Of a stretch of 64,000 nt of DNA, positions 37,801 through 49,310 are shown in pieces. Position 1 is the stretch's first letter, and each line of letters starts with the position of its first letter. Position numbers and translations under genes: made by a program. The stretch lies in contig JBOZIK010000001.1 in NCBI GenBank assembly GCA_051453625.1, forward strand, positions 82,038,134 through 82,102,133, given 5' to 3'. Source of the stretch: Welwitschia mirabilis. Its lineage: Eukaryota; Gnetophyta; Gnetopsida; Welwitschiales. The notes under the pieces are model-generated. The model saw only the letters and a program-made list of their open reading frames with translations, searched no databases and was not told the DNA's origin.

Positions 37801-38509
37801 CAAAATGTGAGTTTCTTATAATACTTAATTATTGGCATAGCCAGACTAGTTTTCTTAAGAGAGTTAGGAAGTTTGAAGGCAAGTCTTATTTTCCATTTAC
37901 ACCAATAATATTTTATAAAAACTTAGATCATAGTCCATTTATTTTAATAGATTCTTATATGGTTCATTAGAAAGATAAGGATATTTACATAATATTAACC
38001 TTATTAACATTATCTAACCTATTTAATAGGCTAACAATAAACATTCTAGCTAAAGAAAGGATAGCTTAATGTTAACTATAGGAGTTATTTAATTATTATG
38101 CTTATTAGATTACTAATCTAAGCCTATCTAGTAAATACAAATATGGACTTATGAGTTTAAAATTTGAAATCATTACATTATGATTATTCATATGTAAAAA
38201 AATCTAGCACATAAATCCCTTATAAATTCCTATCTCTGAAAAATCACAAGCACATAAGTTACACGATTTCATACATATTCAATGAATTACATGCTAGCTA
38301 CTAATATTATCAAACATGACTTTAAATTTTTATATATTATGATTAGATCACTTCCAAGATAAATTCTAGTCACCTTATTAGGATTTCTACAAATTTTTAG
38401 CAAAGCTACAACCTTAGACATGATGCTTTTGGTCCCTATACTATGTGTATATTGTGTCCTTTCACTAGTATCAATATATGTTGTTGAATGTTTAAAGGTG
38501 GAATTTACA
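34890..38509 (+). repeat. Long chromovirus-like LTR (plus orientation, ~3.6 kb)
   Basis: Ends ...GGAATTTACA directly before a perfect tRNA-Met primer site, so it is a 5' LTR. It shares most of its length with the inverted copy at 38736-40865 and its last 370 bases with 40966-41336. The left limit is not certain. N gap 36414-36470. An LTR of about 3.6 kb is long for a plant chromovirus but within the range of Tekay/Del-like elements. A 78-codon open stretch (37248-37484) and one on the other strand (37488-37691) lie in it without known motifs. Confidence 0.65.
36414..36470. other. Assembly gap, 57 N
   Basis: The run of N lies inside the long LTR. The inverted copy at about 39580-39620 gives the likely missing text length (roughly 55-60 bases). 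Confidence 0.8.
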
Positions 38510-38512
38510 TTT

Positions 38513-38530
38513 TGGTATCAGAGCCCTAGG
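38513..38530 (+). other. Primer-binding site (initiator tRNA-Met type)
   Basis: TGGTATCAGAGCCCTAGG, with the first twelve bases a perfect match to the tRNA-Met complementary site of plant LTR elements. It lies three bases after the LTR end. Confidence 0.9.
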
Positions 38531-38610
38531 TTGAGAAGTTAGATTTTTATGATTAATTTTATCATAGTATTTACCTTGATAATCCTTACTAAATTTGGTA
38601 GGATTAATAA

Positions 38611-38735
38611 ATGGCTCCAAAAAGAGCAGTACGATTTCCCATAGACATGAGATCCTTAGTAAATGTTGTAAATCACTTAGTAGATAAACTTTAGTCTAGG
38701 AGAAATGATAGAAATGATATGGAATCTAATAGTGC
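38611..38735 (+). pseudogene. Start of a chromovirus-like gag, cut after ~40 codons
   Basis: ATG at 38611 opens MAPKRAVRFP and continues to LVNVVNHLVDKL and a SRRNDRND stretch, then breaks off at about 38735 where inverted LTR sequence begins. The same N-terminus occurs at 41438 (MTLRRVIP, STLVNIVNHLVDRL). One stop is in frame. Confidence 0.7.
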
Positions 38736-40865
38736 AAAGCATCACAGCTAACATAAACCGAAGTGAGGGATATGCATTAATAAAGGAGAGGATACATAGC
38801 TAAGCATAATTGACTAATAAAGAACAGGAAAGATAGAGATGCACAAAGGGACATAGATCATGTTATATCAAAGGAGGAAGAATGTGCATCAGCAAGTAGA
38901 AAGAATGCATGAATGGAGGAAATGTTTCTGTTATTTAATTAGAAAAAAATATAGAATTGCAAGGTTAGACATAAGCTCTAATATTAATGTTTTTCACTAA
39001 TGGTCAAGCGTTAAAATCTACATTGGAAGGGAGGATAACTAATAATGAAAGAAGACAATCAAACTGAAAGCTTATGTAGAGTAATCTTGTAAAGAAGGCT
39101 AATAGATAAAATATATTGAGAAGGAACATTAATATGCATGACTGCATAGTAAATAGAGTACCTCTTATCAATGCTTGGAATGTATATTGCTTAAGAATAA
39201 GGTGTATACTTGTAGTTGTCAACTAGTCAAGATAACTAATTATAGTTGATGTAAATAAAAGCTAATTTTAAGAACACATGTGCATATAAAATTATTAAAT
39301 AATTATTATAATAAGGAAGAGGATAATAAAATTCTAGTCCTTTTTATTTATGCTAGTCCCAATAAAATAAACAAATCTTTATTTTTACTTAAGAATAACA
39401 TGACTAAAGCATGATAAATTTGTTTACATTATGTCAAGCTGTTTAATAGTACATATTCGATTATATTCTTAAGTAACTTTAACAGAAGAAAATAAGTAAC
39501 TACATAATATTCATATAAGGGTAAATAATTTATATTCCCAATTATAACTTGGATATAACAACTAAGCATCTTGTTTTGAAGAAAAAAGTAATAGTTTAAG
39601 AGGGAAGGATTTAATCTTATACATGAAAAGCCAAAAAATAACTATAATCTTCAAGAAAAAGGATAATTAATTAATTGTATACAATCATAGCATAACAATT
39701 GATAAATGTATGTTTCATCCAAGTATATTTGGTAAAATATGCAATTACAATAACTAATTTTAACAAATAGGTGACATCCAATTACATGCAATCATAGTTC
39801 TTTCCTACATCCTCATTTGCGTTGTTTTCTGTACATGCTTAGATGGTGTGAGAACTATATTCTATCATAGTTTCCAATATGACTCACGATAAGGAATAGG
39901 TAAGAAAGAAGGGATTTCAAAACAAGGTGAAGTGTTACAGTTTAAGAAAACATGACTGAGACCTCTCATCAGTTTATGTTAACTTCTTTACTATTGTGCC
40001 ACAATAAGTTTTCTAGTAATTCAAATGCACCATGCTAGAAGAAGGTATTAATAATATAAGCTGTGCACATACCTTCTCTTCTTGCTCTGGCAGTCTAGTT
40101 CCAATGCCTTGGGACTTCCAATAGAGAGTTGCACTTCCTAAAGTCTGTATAGATGGTTACCCTAATTAGTTTTAATTTTATAATTTAATATACCATAATA
40201 TAGGTTAATAGTTAAACAAGATAATCATGTGTAAGTCTTACAAAATGGCTAGTCAACAAGACTTAATCACAATAGTTCACAACAAGATAGCTTAGGGTTA
40301 ACAAGATTCTTGCAACTAGTTCATATGAAACATAAACTCTATAAGTCCTAGAAGACTCTAATTAGATATTGTTAGAAGACATAATAATACAAAAATATTG
40401 CTTTCATACAAGATGTATAAGATACAAATACATGGAAGAGAACTTAGACTATGTAAGAATATATAAGAATGAATTATACAAGTATTTACAAAAAAGGTTT
40501 AGACCACACCTATTCTTAGGTAAACTCCAAAGTACTTCTAGTTGTATCCAAGCTTCATATAATTACAATTCATAAGATATATGCCTATGAATCTAATGAC
40601 TAGTGGACTCAGGTATTTATTACAAAGGACTAATGGTCAGAGTTAAGTTTCTATGAGTAGTTTAGGTTTCCTTAGTCCTTTCTTTCTAAGTCTTACCACT
40701 TGGTGTAAAAAATAATATAATAATATCTAATTAATCAATTTAACTACATGAGATAAATAACATGAGCAATTACTTTAGATCACATATAATTACTTTTGCA
40801 TCGATAAGATAAAGTTAAGAGAAATTTATGTTAAAGTTGCTATTTTTTTTCTAAAATAAGCCAAG
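38736..40865 (-). repeat. Inverted partial copy of the long chromovirus-like LTR
   Basis: Reverse-complement of this segment runs collinear with about 35040-37465. Anchors: the plus-strand text CATACCTTCTCTTCTTGC near 40065 against its complement near 35975, and GCCTTGGGACTTCCAATAGA near 40108 against the plus-strand GAAAGTCTCAAGGCATTGGG near 35925. It lacks both LTR ends, begins abruptly after a gag start, and ends at a 100-N gap. It has its own small deletions and substitutions, so it is not a recent copy of the neighbour. Confidence 0.7.
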
Positions 40866-40965
40866 NNNNNNNNNNNNNNNNNNNNNNNNNNNNNNNNNNN
40901 NNNNNNNNNNNNNNNNNNNNNNNNNNNNNNNNNNNNNNNNNNNNNNNNNNNNNNNNNNNNNNNNN
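40866..40965. other. Assembly gap, 100 N
   Basis: Left of it the long LTR is in minus orientation, right of it in plus orientation. The orientation switch coincides with the gap, so order and orientation across it are uncertain. Confidence 0.8.
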
Positions 40966-41336
40966 CTAAGCCTATCTAGTAAATACAAATATGGAATTAT
41001 GAGTTTAAAATTTGAAATCATTACATTATGATTATTCACATGTAGAGAAATCTAGAAATAAACCCCTTATAAAATCCTAGCTATGAAAAATTAAAGTACA
41101 TAAGCTACATGATTCTATACATATTCAGTGAAATACATGCTAGCGACTAATATGATCAAACATTACTTTAAATGTGTATATGTTATCATTAGATCATTAT
41201 TAGGATAAATTCTAGTCATTGATGTAGCAAAGCTACAAACTGAGACATGATGCCTTTGGTCCCTATGCTATGTGTATGTTATGTTATTTTACTAGTATCA
41301 ATATATGCTACTAAAAATTCAAATGTAAACTCTACA
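40966..41336 (+). repeat. 3' end of a chromovirus-like LTR (plus orientation)
   Basis: Matches 38110-38509 closely (CTAAGCCTATCTAGTAAATA at both) and ends TCTACA just before a decayed primer site (TCAGTATCAGAGTATTAGG, 41339-41357, against TGGTATCAGAGCCCTAGG). Confidence 0.75.
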
Positions 41337-41437
41337 TTTCAGTATCAGAGTATTAGGTTAATACTTTAGATTTGTATGATGAATTTTATTCTAGTATTTA
41401 CCTTGATTATTCTTACTAAGTTTTGTAGGATTAGTAT

Positions 41438-42294
41438 ATGACTCTAAGAAGAGTAATACCCCTTCTCACAAACATAAGTACCTTAGTGAATATTGTAAAT
41501 CATTTAGTAGATAGACTTTAGTCTAAAAGAGATGATAGAAATGATGAATATGCAACCTAGAAGCTAATGATGTAGTTTAGACGAATAAACCCCTCAACTT
41601 TTAAAGGATCTAATAATGTAGCTACATTAGAGGCATAGTTTACTTTAATAAATAGAGAAATGAAATTTTTTAGATTTACATTAGAACAAAAGGCCATCCT
41701 AACTATACATTAACTAAGGAAGAATGCAGCCTTATGGTAGGATGTACAAACAACATAATCCATGTTTTTCAATCCTGTATCTTGAAAGGAAATAAGGGAT
41801 GGATTTAAGAAAGATACATTTTAGAATACTATAAAAATGCCAAGGTAGAGGGATTTTATAATCTTAGGCAAGGATCCTTATTAGTGGCTTGATATGAAAA
41901 CAAGTTCATGCAGCTATTAAGATACATATTAGAGATAGCTAGCACTGAGATAGTGAAGATACAGAGATTGGTATCTAGTTTACATCCTATGATTCATAGA
42001 TAGGTTAAGATATTCCAACTAAGTACATTTATGAAGGCCTTGAAGAAGGCTAGGCTTACTAAAGAATCATTAGATAGTAGTAGAAATTTTAGAGACAAAT
42101 AGATAATTCATAAGAACAGAGGAGAAATCAAGCTAGAAAAAGCCCTTTTTTAGAAGTACAGAAATTGTAAGAGGTACTAAACGTCAAGAAATCATATGCA
42201 TCCATATTTAAGGAAGATGCTTAGTCATTAGTAATCTTGAAAACTATCAGTACTTTTCTTAATGTTCATCCTAGAATTTTATTAATGATAGAAG
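41438..42294 (+). pseudogene. Chromovirus-like gag (capsid, zinc-knuckle remnant), cut in the protease
   Basis: Plus-strand remnant from an ATG at 41438. It reads LVNIVNHLVDRL, then INPSTFKGSNNVATLEA (about 41585-41635), TLINREMKFFRF, LRKNAALW, KFMQLLRYI (about 41900-41930), LVSSLHPMIHRQVKIFQL and LKKARLTKESLD: the retrotransposon gag domain in normal order. A weak zinc-knuckle remnant NCKRY*TSRNHMHP lies at about 42155-42205. The last bases read STFLNVHPRIL, the start of the protease just before its catalytic DSGA, where the Athila-like LTR cuts in at 42295. Many stops; non-functional. Confidence 0.8.
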
Positions 42295-43528
42295 TGTTGT
42301 AATGCCACTTTATAAGAATTTGATAGTATATTTTGAGTACTTTTATAGGATAATTATATAGGTTTGGATGCAATTCTAATGATTATGGAGAACCGATAGG
42401 ATGTTTACTAAAACATGAAATTATTAACATATTTGGAGGTATCTTGGGCTTATTTTGATACTTAATACTTTAAAGAAATGATTAACCATGAAAAAGACTA
42501 ATTTTTCTTTGAGGTAGAAGATGGAGAAGCCTGTTATTCCTTCTATTTTCTTCAAAATAGATAGTATGATAGCTCTACTAGCACGGATGAAATTTGCATA
42601 GTTGAGTATGGGACTTGAAGTTGATAGACCATATTTTTCCATGGTCTAACATTTGATTATTATCCTCATAATAGTTAAGATAATAGCTATTTTATATGTA
42701 TGAAATGAATTATATCTGTAATGAAATCATGTAGCCCATGTGGATTGCTAAGGTTTCTTCTTAAACTCTTAAGATTGAGCTTCTATAACTTTAATGTAAA
42801 ACTATAAATACTCTTGCTTTGCTTTACTTTCATTTCCATCTTTTATACTAGATATTCTTGTAATAGAAGACTAAAGGACAAGAGATCCATCTAGTAGCTA
42901 TAAAGAGAGGCTTACCTTGGTGTTGGGCTAAGTTTCCTTCATTAATGTGTTGCTATTTTATTGTCTGTTAACGTAAATGTTTATGATAAATTAAATTACT
43001 CTTTTTACTAATATTATGTAAATTTTCCTTATGATTTAAGCTGATTATAGTTTTATGATAACTCTATAGTTTATTTAGATTATAAGAACAACCTTTGTTA
43101 ACTTTGTAAGTATAGATTTTTCATTTCATTTTATTTCATTTCATTTTCATATTTGCATTATTGATATTATATTTAGTATTTCTTATAGTTTATGTCAATT
43201 AAGAACAATTAATAAAACTTTTCCTAATTGATCTAAGTTATAAGGATTAATTCTTGTAATAGGAGAATTAGAATTTAAATAGATCCATCACACTTGCATT
43301 TCATCATCATTTATCTTGAATTGCATCTGTATTATTGTTTACATTTATTTATTGAAATTTAAATATTGAAATACTTTGTGAAATCAATTCTCTAACTTCT
43401 AGCCTAGTGCCTTCAATGGATTATAACATTTGGGTTAACTCCCATCTATACTAGTATGTGTTTTTTGCAAGTATTATGATTTACAGGTTTTGCATAAGAA
43501 CTTAAAGATTACATAAATTCACACTACA
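42295..43528 (+). repeat. 5' LTR of the plus-strand Athila-like element
   Basis: Starts TGTTGTAATGCCACTTTATAAG and ends ATAAATTCACACTACA. It is preceded by AGAAG (42290-42294), the left copy of the target duplication; the right copy would lie beyond the window. The inverted-repeat modules in U3 are mostly decayed. R/U5 text (GGTGTTGGGCTAAGTTTCC, then AACAACCTTTGTTAACTTTG) matches the other LTRs. Confidence 0.85.
42803..42810 (+). promoter_or_regulatory. TATA box of the 5' LTR
   Basis: TATAAATA within AAAACTATAAATACTCTTGC, at the conserved place of the LTR promoter (compare 12041 plus and 62965-62973 minus). Confidence 0.6.
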
Positions 43529-43546
43529 TTTTGGCATCATTGTTAT
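43529..43546 (+). other. Primer-binding site, Athila/Tat type (decayed)
   Basis: TTTTGGCATCATTGTTATAA directly after the LTR; the usual site is TTTTGGCGCCATTGCCGGGG. All differences but a few are C-to-T or G-to-A changes. Confidence 0.75.
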
Positions 43547-44013
43547 AAAAGGCCACAAGGAGCTAGAGGATTGCACTATCCAAATAAATACCTTAAATTT
43601 CAGTTCATGCTATGTATTTAAAATAGTGATGTATTTTTATTATAGTTAGTAGGTTTACTTTGGTAATTTTTAATTTTCTATAGTTTAAAAATTGATTATC
43701 ATACTTACTGTCATATCCATGACATCAGAGATGATAGTATAGATTTTTGATTTTTTCTTTTTGTAACACATTTTTCTTCCATCATATAGTAGTAATAAGA
43801 ATTCTGTCATCTTCTCTATCATCTCTATAACAAGCTAGATGATAATCTGTTTGTTTAGCTATGGTAATTTTTCTTTACTTTCAATTTTTTACTATAGTGA
43901 TTATTGTCCCTTCTATCTTTTCTATGACTAGGTGGATAATTTCATTTATTTTTTATTTTTATTTTTATTTGCTATCTAAGGTATGCAAGGAGATAGTAAA
44001 TTTTGGTAGATAG
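43547..44013 (+). mobile_element. Untranslated leader with inverted-repeat modules
   Basis: Three modules of the GTCATC...GATGAT type at about 43705-43738, 43804-43846 and 43901-43940, spaced about 97-99 bases, with T-rich DNA between. No reading frame is apparent. Confidence 0.55.
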
Positions 44014-45780
44014 ATGAAATATCAAAGAGAGCAAAACTTAATTGAAGAAAATATCAAAGAAAGATTATCCAACTTTGAGAAAAATCTATGTACACACATT
44101 CTAGGTATGCAAATTTCAAGAATTGAAGAAGAATATTTCTTTATTTTTATTATTTTAAAATTATATTTTACAAAAGAAACTTTTATCATAGAAGTATTGT
44201 ATAATTTCTTCTTCATCTATGTTGAAATCCTTGTAAAAACAAAAATACGTCACTTCATCTAATATGTCAATCATAATAGGAACTTCTAATTTACATGAAA
44301 ATGTTACTTTTAGAGATTCAATTGCTAATAAAAAATGTAAAATATAAAATCATTTTAATCTATCTACTAGTAATGATGTAGAATTAAGAAATTTGAGGGT
44401 CTATCCAACATTTTTAGGGGAAGTAGAGGAAGACCATTTCCAACATCTAGCTGATATTGAACAACGTATTCTTACATCACAAAATAAAAATAAACACATT
44501 AGTGATATTACTTAAATGATTTTTTCTTATTTTATATCACACTTAGAGGAAAGGCAAAAATTTGGCTTAAAACCATTCCACATAAGAATCTTAAATCATG
44601 AAATTAAGTTTTGAATAAAGTTACCTTAAGAAAAAGAAAAAAGAAAGTTATCAACTTTTAGCAACAACCTCATAAGGATTATTTCATAACATATGAGTGT
44701 TTATTATAGCTATCCATTTCAACCTTATTGATGAATTCTATAAAGAATAATTAGTTGATTATTTCTATAGTGGGTTAAATAGTCAAACTAAATAACTTGT
44801 AGACCTTTCTTTTGCTGGCAACTTGATGAACTTTATCTTGGAAAATGCATGGAATGTATTGGAAAATCTAGTGGAGAGAAGTCAAACTTAACTAAAATGC
44901 ACTAAGAAAAATCGAATTGTAGGATCAATCATAAAAGATTTAAAGGAAGTAAAACATAACAAGAAAGAAGAGAGAGGTCATTTAACCAATTTAATTAAGG
45001 ATTTCACTACCACATTGGTGAATTACACTCAATAATAGTACAACTTCAACATGTGATATTTTTGAAAAAACTCTTATCTAGCTAAAGAATGCCACTTATT
45101 ACCAATGTATAAGAAGAGGATGTTTGAGAAGGTATGTGCATTAAACCAAAGAACACATAATTTTAAAGACAATTACAATTTAAACAAAGATTATGTGAAT
45201 AATCAAAATGAAAACCTTTTGATAATATATTTAGAAATTTAAACTTCTAAATAAATAATCTCAATTTTCAACCAAATAAAAATCATCCACTTAGAGATTC
45301 CATAAAAGAACTGAAGAAGTTCCAACGAAAGAATAATAGTAATATTGGAAACTTATTAAATGTGCTTCAACAAATGATGCTCATAAATCAAACACCACAA
45401 GGTTTTCTTACATATCAACCTTTATCCAACCCAAATGAATTTAAGAGATATTTAAAAGTAGTAATGAAAAGTGAAAATGATGCAACACCTCTTAACCATA
45501 AGATTTCAACTTCCAAAAACAATGAGAAAAGTAACGAAGAACATGATTTAGAAATTTTGGACTGATATAACTTCCTATCAACATCACATGTTAAGACCAC
45601 CACTAAAAATTCTTTACAAGAAAACAAAGAAAAGAAGCCATTTATCCTTTGGCTTGATAGATTAAATACAAATCCTACTTATGATAAGCAATTGAAAGTC
45701 TTGATGCAATAGGTATACATTAACTTATCTTTTTAGAAACTCTTACAAGAAAATCCTAAATATTCTAAGTTATGGAAAGA
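44014..45780 (+). pseudogene. Athila-like gag remnant
   Basis: Capsid polyprotein of the plus-strand element. The N-terminal open part (44014-44262) reads MKYQREQNLIEENIKERL, a charged helix. From about 44376 it reads YPTFLGEVEEDHFQHL and IEQRILTSQNK, then HLEERQKFGLKPF (the counterpart of the LRDKAKxWL motif), then FYSGLNSQTK and LVDLSFAGNLMN with ENAWNVLENL (about 44765-44875), the classical end of the Athila capsid domain. The C-terminal part QTPQGFLTYQPLSNP (about 45390-45435) corresponds to the PQGxLPSxxxxNP motif before the protease, and KKPFILWLDRLNTN follows at about 45635-45670. Frameshifts and stops throughout. Confidence 0.8.
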
Positions 45781-46215
45781 TCTAGTAAGAAAAAAATAAA
45801 AATGTATCATTCCTAGCAAACTTTTTCTTACTTAATCTATTTCCAATATAGTCATGAAAAAGTATCCTAAATTTAGAGATGCTAAAGCAATAATAGTGAG
45901 TGTCACTTTGGAAGAAAACAAAATAACTTAGAAAGCTTTAATTAACATAGGAACTAGTGTAAACATCATGTCTTTTCACATATGTAAAAGACTTGAGTTG
46001 AAAAATAGAATAAAATCTATATGAATTATCTTGGAATTGGATGATACTTTAATTAAGAAATTCTTAGGGATTATCAAAGATCTAGTTGTACAAATAGAGA
46101 AAGCTTTTTACCCCATTAATATAGTCATAATTAAGGTAGAACCTGATGTAGGTTATCCACAACTCTCAGAAAGATCCTTTTATGTAACTATCCACTGTAT
46201 CATTGACACATGAAC
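45781..46215 (+). pseudogene. Athila-like aspartic protease remnant
   Basis: KKYPKFRDAKAIIVSVTLEE, then ALINIGTSVNIM (about 45931-45970), then ICKRLELKNR, LELDDTLIKKFLGIIKDL and VQIEKAFYPINIVIIKVEPD (46031-46150), then GYPQLSERSFYVTIHCIIDT, which corresponds to the xxPLILGRPFLATxxxxIDV end of the domain. The catalytic Asp of the D-[TSLG]-G motif is Asn (AAC). The whole fold is otherwise in order with few stops. The counterpart in element B at 11103-11150 has the same Asp-to-Asn position. Confidence 0.8.
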
Positions 46216-46569
46216 CAAATGATAGAATGTCATATAGACAATAAGAAGTTTACCATTTGAGTTTTTGATGCAACCAAAAAAGAAATAGGAGATGAATTTA
46301 ACTTAGAAGAAAAACTTAAACCAACCTTGTATTTACAATGTTACCTAATTGAGGAGAGATTAATAATGCTTCACAAACTAATTTTATATGATGACCAGAT
46401 TAAAGTACACTATTTTTAATATGAGGATGAGGACTCTTTTTATTGGGAGAAAATCCTACATTTTTACTTGCTACAAAACCTTTTTGTAGAGTGCATGTCA
46501 TCTCGATGATACATAGGACGATAGTTGAAAATTCCAACTTAGAACTTAAGAAGTTGTCTAAAGGTCTTT

Positions 46570-47270
46570 TTATCTAACAATCTAAAGAAACCTCTAATAA
46601 TAAGTGACCTTCTTACTCATCAACAAGAATCAAACTTGATCTCATTCTTAACTTTTAAAGAAGATTTCTTTTCTTGGACCCATAGAGACTTAGCTGTCAT
46701 CCCTCTTTCCATATTCCAATATAAAATTTATCTTAATGATAATACTACACCTATTAGGCTAATCTAGCCCTTAAGCAAGTAGTTGAAGATGAAATTATTA
46801 AACTTATAAATGTTGGGATCATTAATGCTATATCTAATAGTGAGTGGGTTAGCTATTTGATAGTAGTTTCAAAAAAATATGTGAAATGGAGAATGTGCAT
46901 TGATTTTAGAAAACCTATTGAGTTCACTAAAAATGATGATTATTCTTTATCCTTTCTTGATCAAGTTCTTTATAGAATACAAGGTTATGCCTACTATTGT
47001 TTTCTTAATGGGTATAGCAGCTATAATCAATTCTTCATAGCAATTAAAGACCAAGCCAAAATAACCTTTACCTCATCCTTTAGAACTTTTTCCCTTAGAT
47101 AAATTCCTTTTAAACTTTGCAATGCCCCTATAACTTTCCAATAAGTAATGACAAAGATCTCTTTTGACATGATAGAGAATTCTATTAAAATATTTATGGA
47201 TGACTTCTCCATCTTTGGTAAAACATTTAAATAAATTAGAGAAAGATTAGGAAAAGTCTTAGTTCAATGT
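46570..47270 (+). pseudogene. Athila-like reverse transcriptase remnant
   Basis: FFSWTHRDLAVIPLSIF (about 46660-46720) marks the start, then IIKLINVGIINAISNSEWV, YVKWRMCIDFRKPIEFTKND, LDQVLYRIQGYAYYCFLNGY (46857-47020), SSYNQFFIAIKDQAKITFTS, LCNAPITFQ and IFMDDFSIFG (47190-47219). The first catalytic Asp, normally in LDGYSGYNQ, is Asn (LNGYSSYNQ). The MDD box with the other two Asp is intact. The order and the FMDDFSIFG form of the box are characteristic of Athila-type elements. Several frameshifts and stops make it inactive. Confidence 0.85.
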
Positions 47271-48010
47271 ATAGAAAGTGTCCTACATTTGATTTAGGGA
47301 AAAATTTTCCTCCTTATCAATAATAAAATTATTTTAGGTCATCACATTTTAAAGGAATGGATCAGGATATATCCTAGAAAAGTTGAAATCATTAAAAACC
47401 TTATCCCTTTAACCAATGTTAAATAAGTTAGATCTTTTCTTAATCATGTTAGTTTTTATCATCATTTTATTCATCATTATAATAAGGTTTCTAAAACCCT
47501 TCACTCATTACTCAAAAAAGATGCTAAATTTGATTAGAATGATTCATGTCAACCTACATTTGATACACTTAAGGAAAATATTTCTTACAAACCTATTATT
47601 ATAGGGCTTAATTGGACTAAAGATTTTTAACTCATTTGTAATGCAAACAACATTGCTTTGGGTGGGTTTTTTAGTCAAAAATATAAAAATGGTTTTAAAT
47701 TTATATCTTAGCTTAGTAAAACTTTGTTCAAAGTCTAATCTAACTATACTACTACTAAAAGGGAAATGCTTATCATCATCTTTTAACTTGATCATCTTCG
47801 ACATTGTCTTCTTGGCTTTTACATTAATGTTTACATAGACCATACAACCATATACTATCTTATGACTAAGAAAGATTCTAGTACTAGACTTATTAAGTGG
47901 ACCTTTGTATGAAAGAATTTAATTTCTTCATCATCGATAAGGCTAAAAAACATGATAGCATTGTAGATCACCTATCTTGATTTTCTTGTTCTCATGATGA
48001 ACTTCTCATA
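47271..48010 (+). pseudogene. Athila-like RNase H remnant
   Basis: GKIFLLINNKIILGHHIL, then VRSFLNHVSFYHHFIHHYN (about 47430-47490), the counterpart of the RSFLGHAGFYRRFIKDF motif, then SKTLHSLLKKDAKFD, ISYKPIIIGLNWTKDF, LICNANNIALGGFFSQKY (about 47635-47690; the family usually has an Asp where CNAN has Asn) and TTTKREMLIIIF (about 47750-47780; the REM Glu is kept). After it comes a linker towards the integrase with IDHTTIYYL-like text. Confidence 0.75.
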
Positions 48011-48079
48011 AACAACTCCTTTCAAAATGAATAACTATGCATTATTGAATAAGTTTATGCCATCACTTTCACTCATGCT

Positions 48080-49310
48080 GCTTCTTGATATGTTGATATT
48101 GTAAATTACCTTATTACTATGAAAACACCTTAGCATTAGAGCCATAACCAATGAAAATCTTTTTTTCCATAGGATTAGTGATTAAGAATAGAATGAATCC
48201 CATCTTTATTAAAGATGCAAAGACCAAATCATGTGTAAATGTGTGGATGAATGGGAAATCATAGAAATCCTTAACCTTTACCATGATGACGTGTGTGGAG
48301 GATACTTTAGTGGCCAAAAGACTATAATGAAAATTCTTCACTCTGGTTTTTATTAGCCTACTTTTTTCAAAGACTCATTTGATTTTGCTAGAAGGTATGA
48401 TGATTGTCAACATTATGGTATTCTAATTCATTGTTAAGATATACTCCTTAAACCTATGCTTGAATGTAAACCTTTTAATTATTATGGGATTGACTTTATA
48501 GGACCTATTAAGCCATCTTCTAATGAGAAAAATTACATCCTAGTGGCTATTGATTATGTTATTAAATAGGTTGAAGTTGTTCCTACTACCAAGAATGATG
48601 TCTGAACCATTTGTAATTTTGTTTGAACTCATATCTTTCAACGTTCTAGTTTTTCATAAATCATCATTAGCAATTAACAAACTAATTTTATTAATTACCT
48701 TCTTTGGAAACTTTTTTTTATCTATCGACATTACACATATAATTACATGTTCTTATCATTCACAAACTAATCGCTGAGCTGAAAATGCAAATAGAAAAAT
48801 TAAAAAGATGCTCCAAAAATTAGTTTTTATTAATAAGAAAACTTGGCTCTCTAAATTTAATGATGTTCTTTAAGCTTATTAGACTACCTAATGCAACTCT
48901 CTTTATTTCTCACTATATGAACTTATATATGAAAAGGTTTGTGTCTCATTAGTTGATGTTTCCTATAAGTCTTATTAATTCATCCATCAACTTAACCTTG
49001 TAAACTTGGATGAAAATATTAGAACTTAATTAGCCCTACTTAACCATTTAGATTAAAAATGTACGTATGCAATACATCATCAACTCATTCATAAAGCCCA
49101 AGCCAAGTTCAGACATGATAAAAAAAAAAAAATTCTTCATAAGCAAATTGAACCCAGTCAACTTATCCTTTTCTACAATGCTGTAGTACAACTTTTACAC
49201 AATAAGTTAACCTCTAGATGGTTAGATCATTATATTATATAAAATGTATATTCTAATAACATTTAAAATCTCTAATCCAAATACTAGAAAAATTCAAAAA
49301 GAAAATGGAT
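48080..49310 (+). pseudogene. Athila-like integrase remnant
   Basis: The zinc-binding part reads YHDDVCGGYFSGQKTIMKIL and HSGFYWPTFFKDSFDFARR followed by YDDCQHYG (about 48279-48415). The core reads YYGIDFIGPIKPSSNEKNYI and LVAIDYVIK (48480-48570), with the first catalytic Asp kept. The second Asp region (after HIFQRSSF) is decayed. Then CSYHSQTNR*AENANRKI (about 48748-48800), where the catalytic Glu is kept, unlike the QAK version at 21950. The C-terminal part reads LILFYNAVVQLLHNKLTSRW (about 49160-49220). Frameshifts and stops are many. Together with the upstream segments it shows this element once had a complete gag-pol. Confidence 0.85.

Noticed and set aside
47544-47843. 99-codon open stretch, minus strand
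   Set aside because: It is the antisense shadow of the RNase H remnant, whose motifs are clear on the plus strand.
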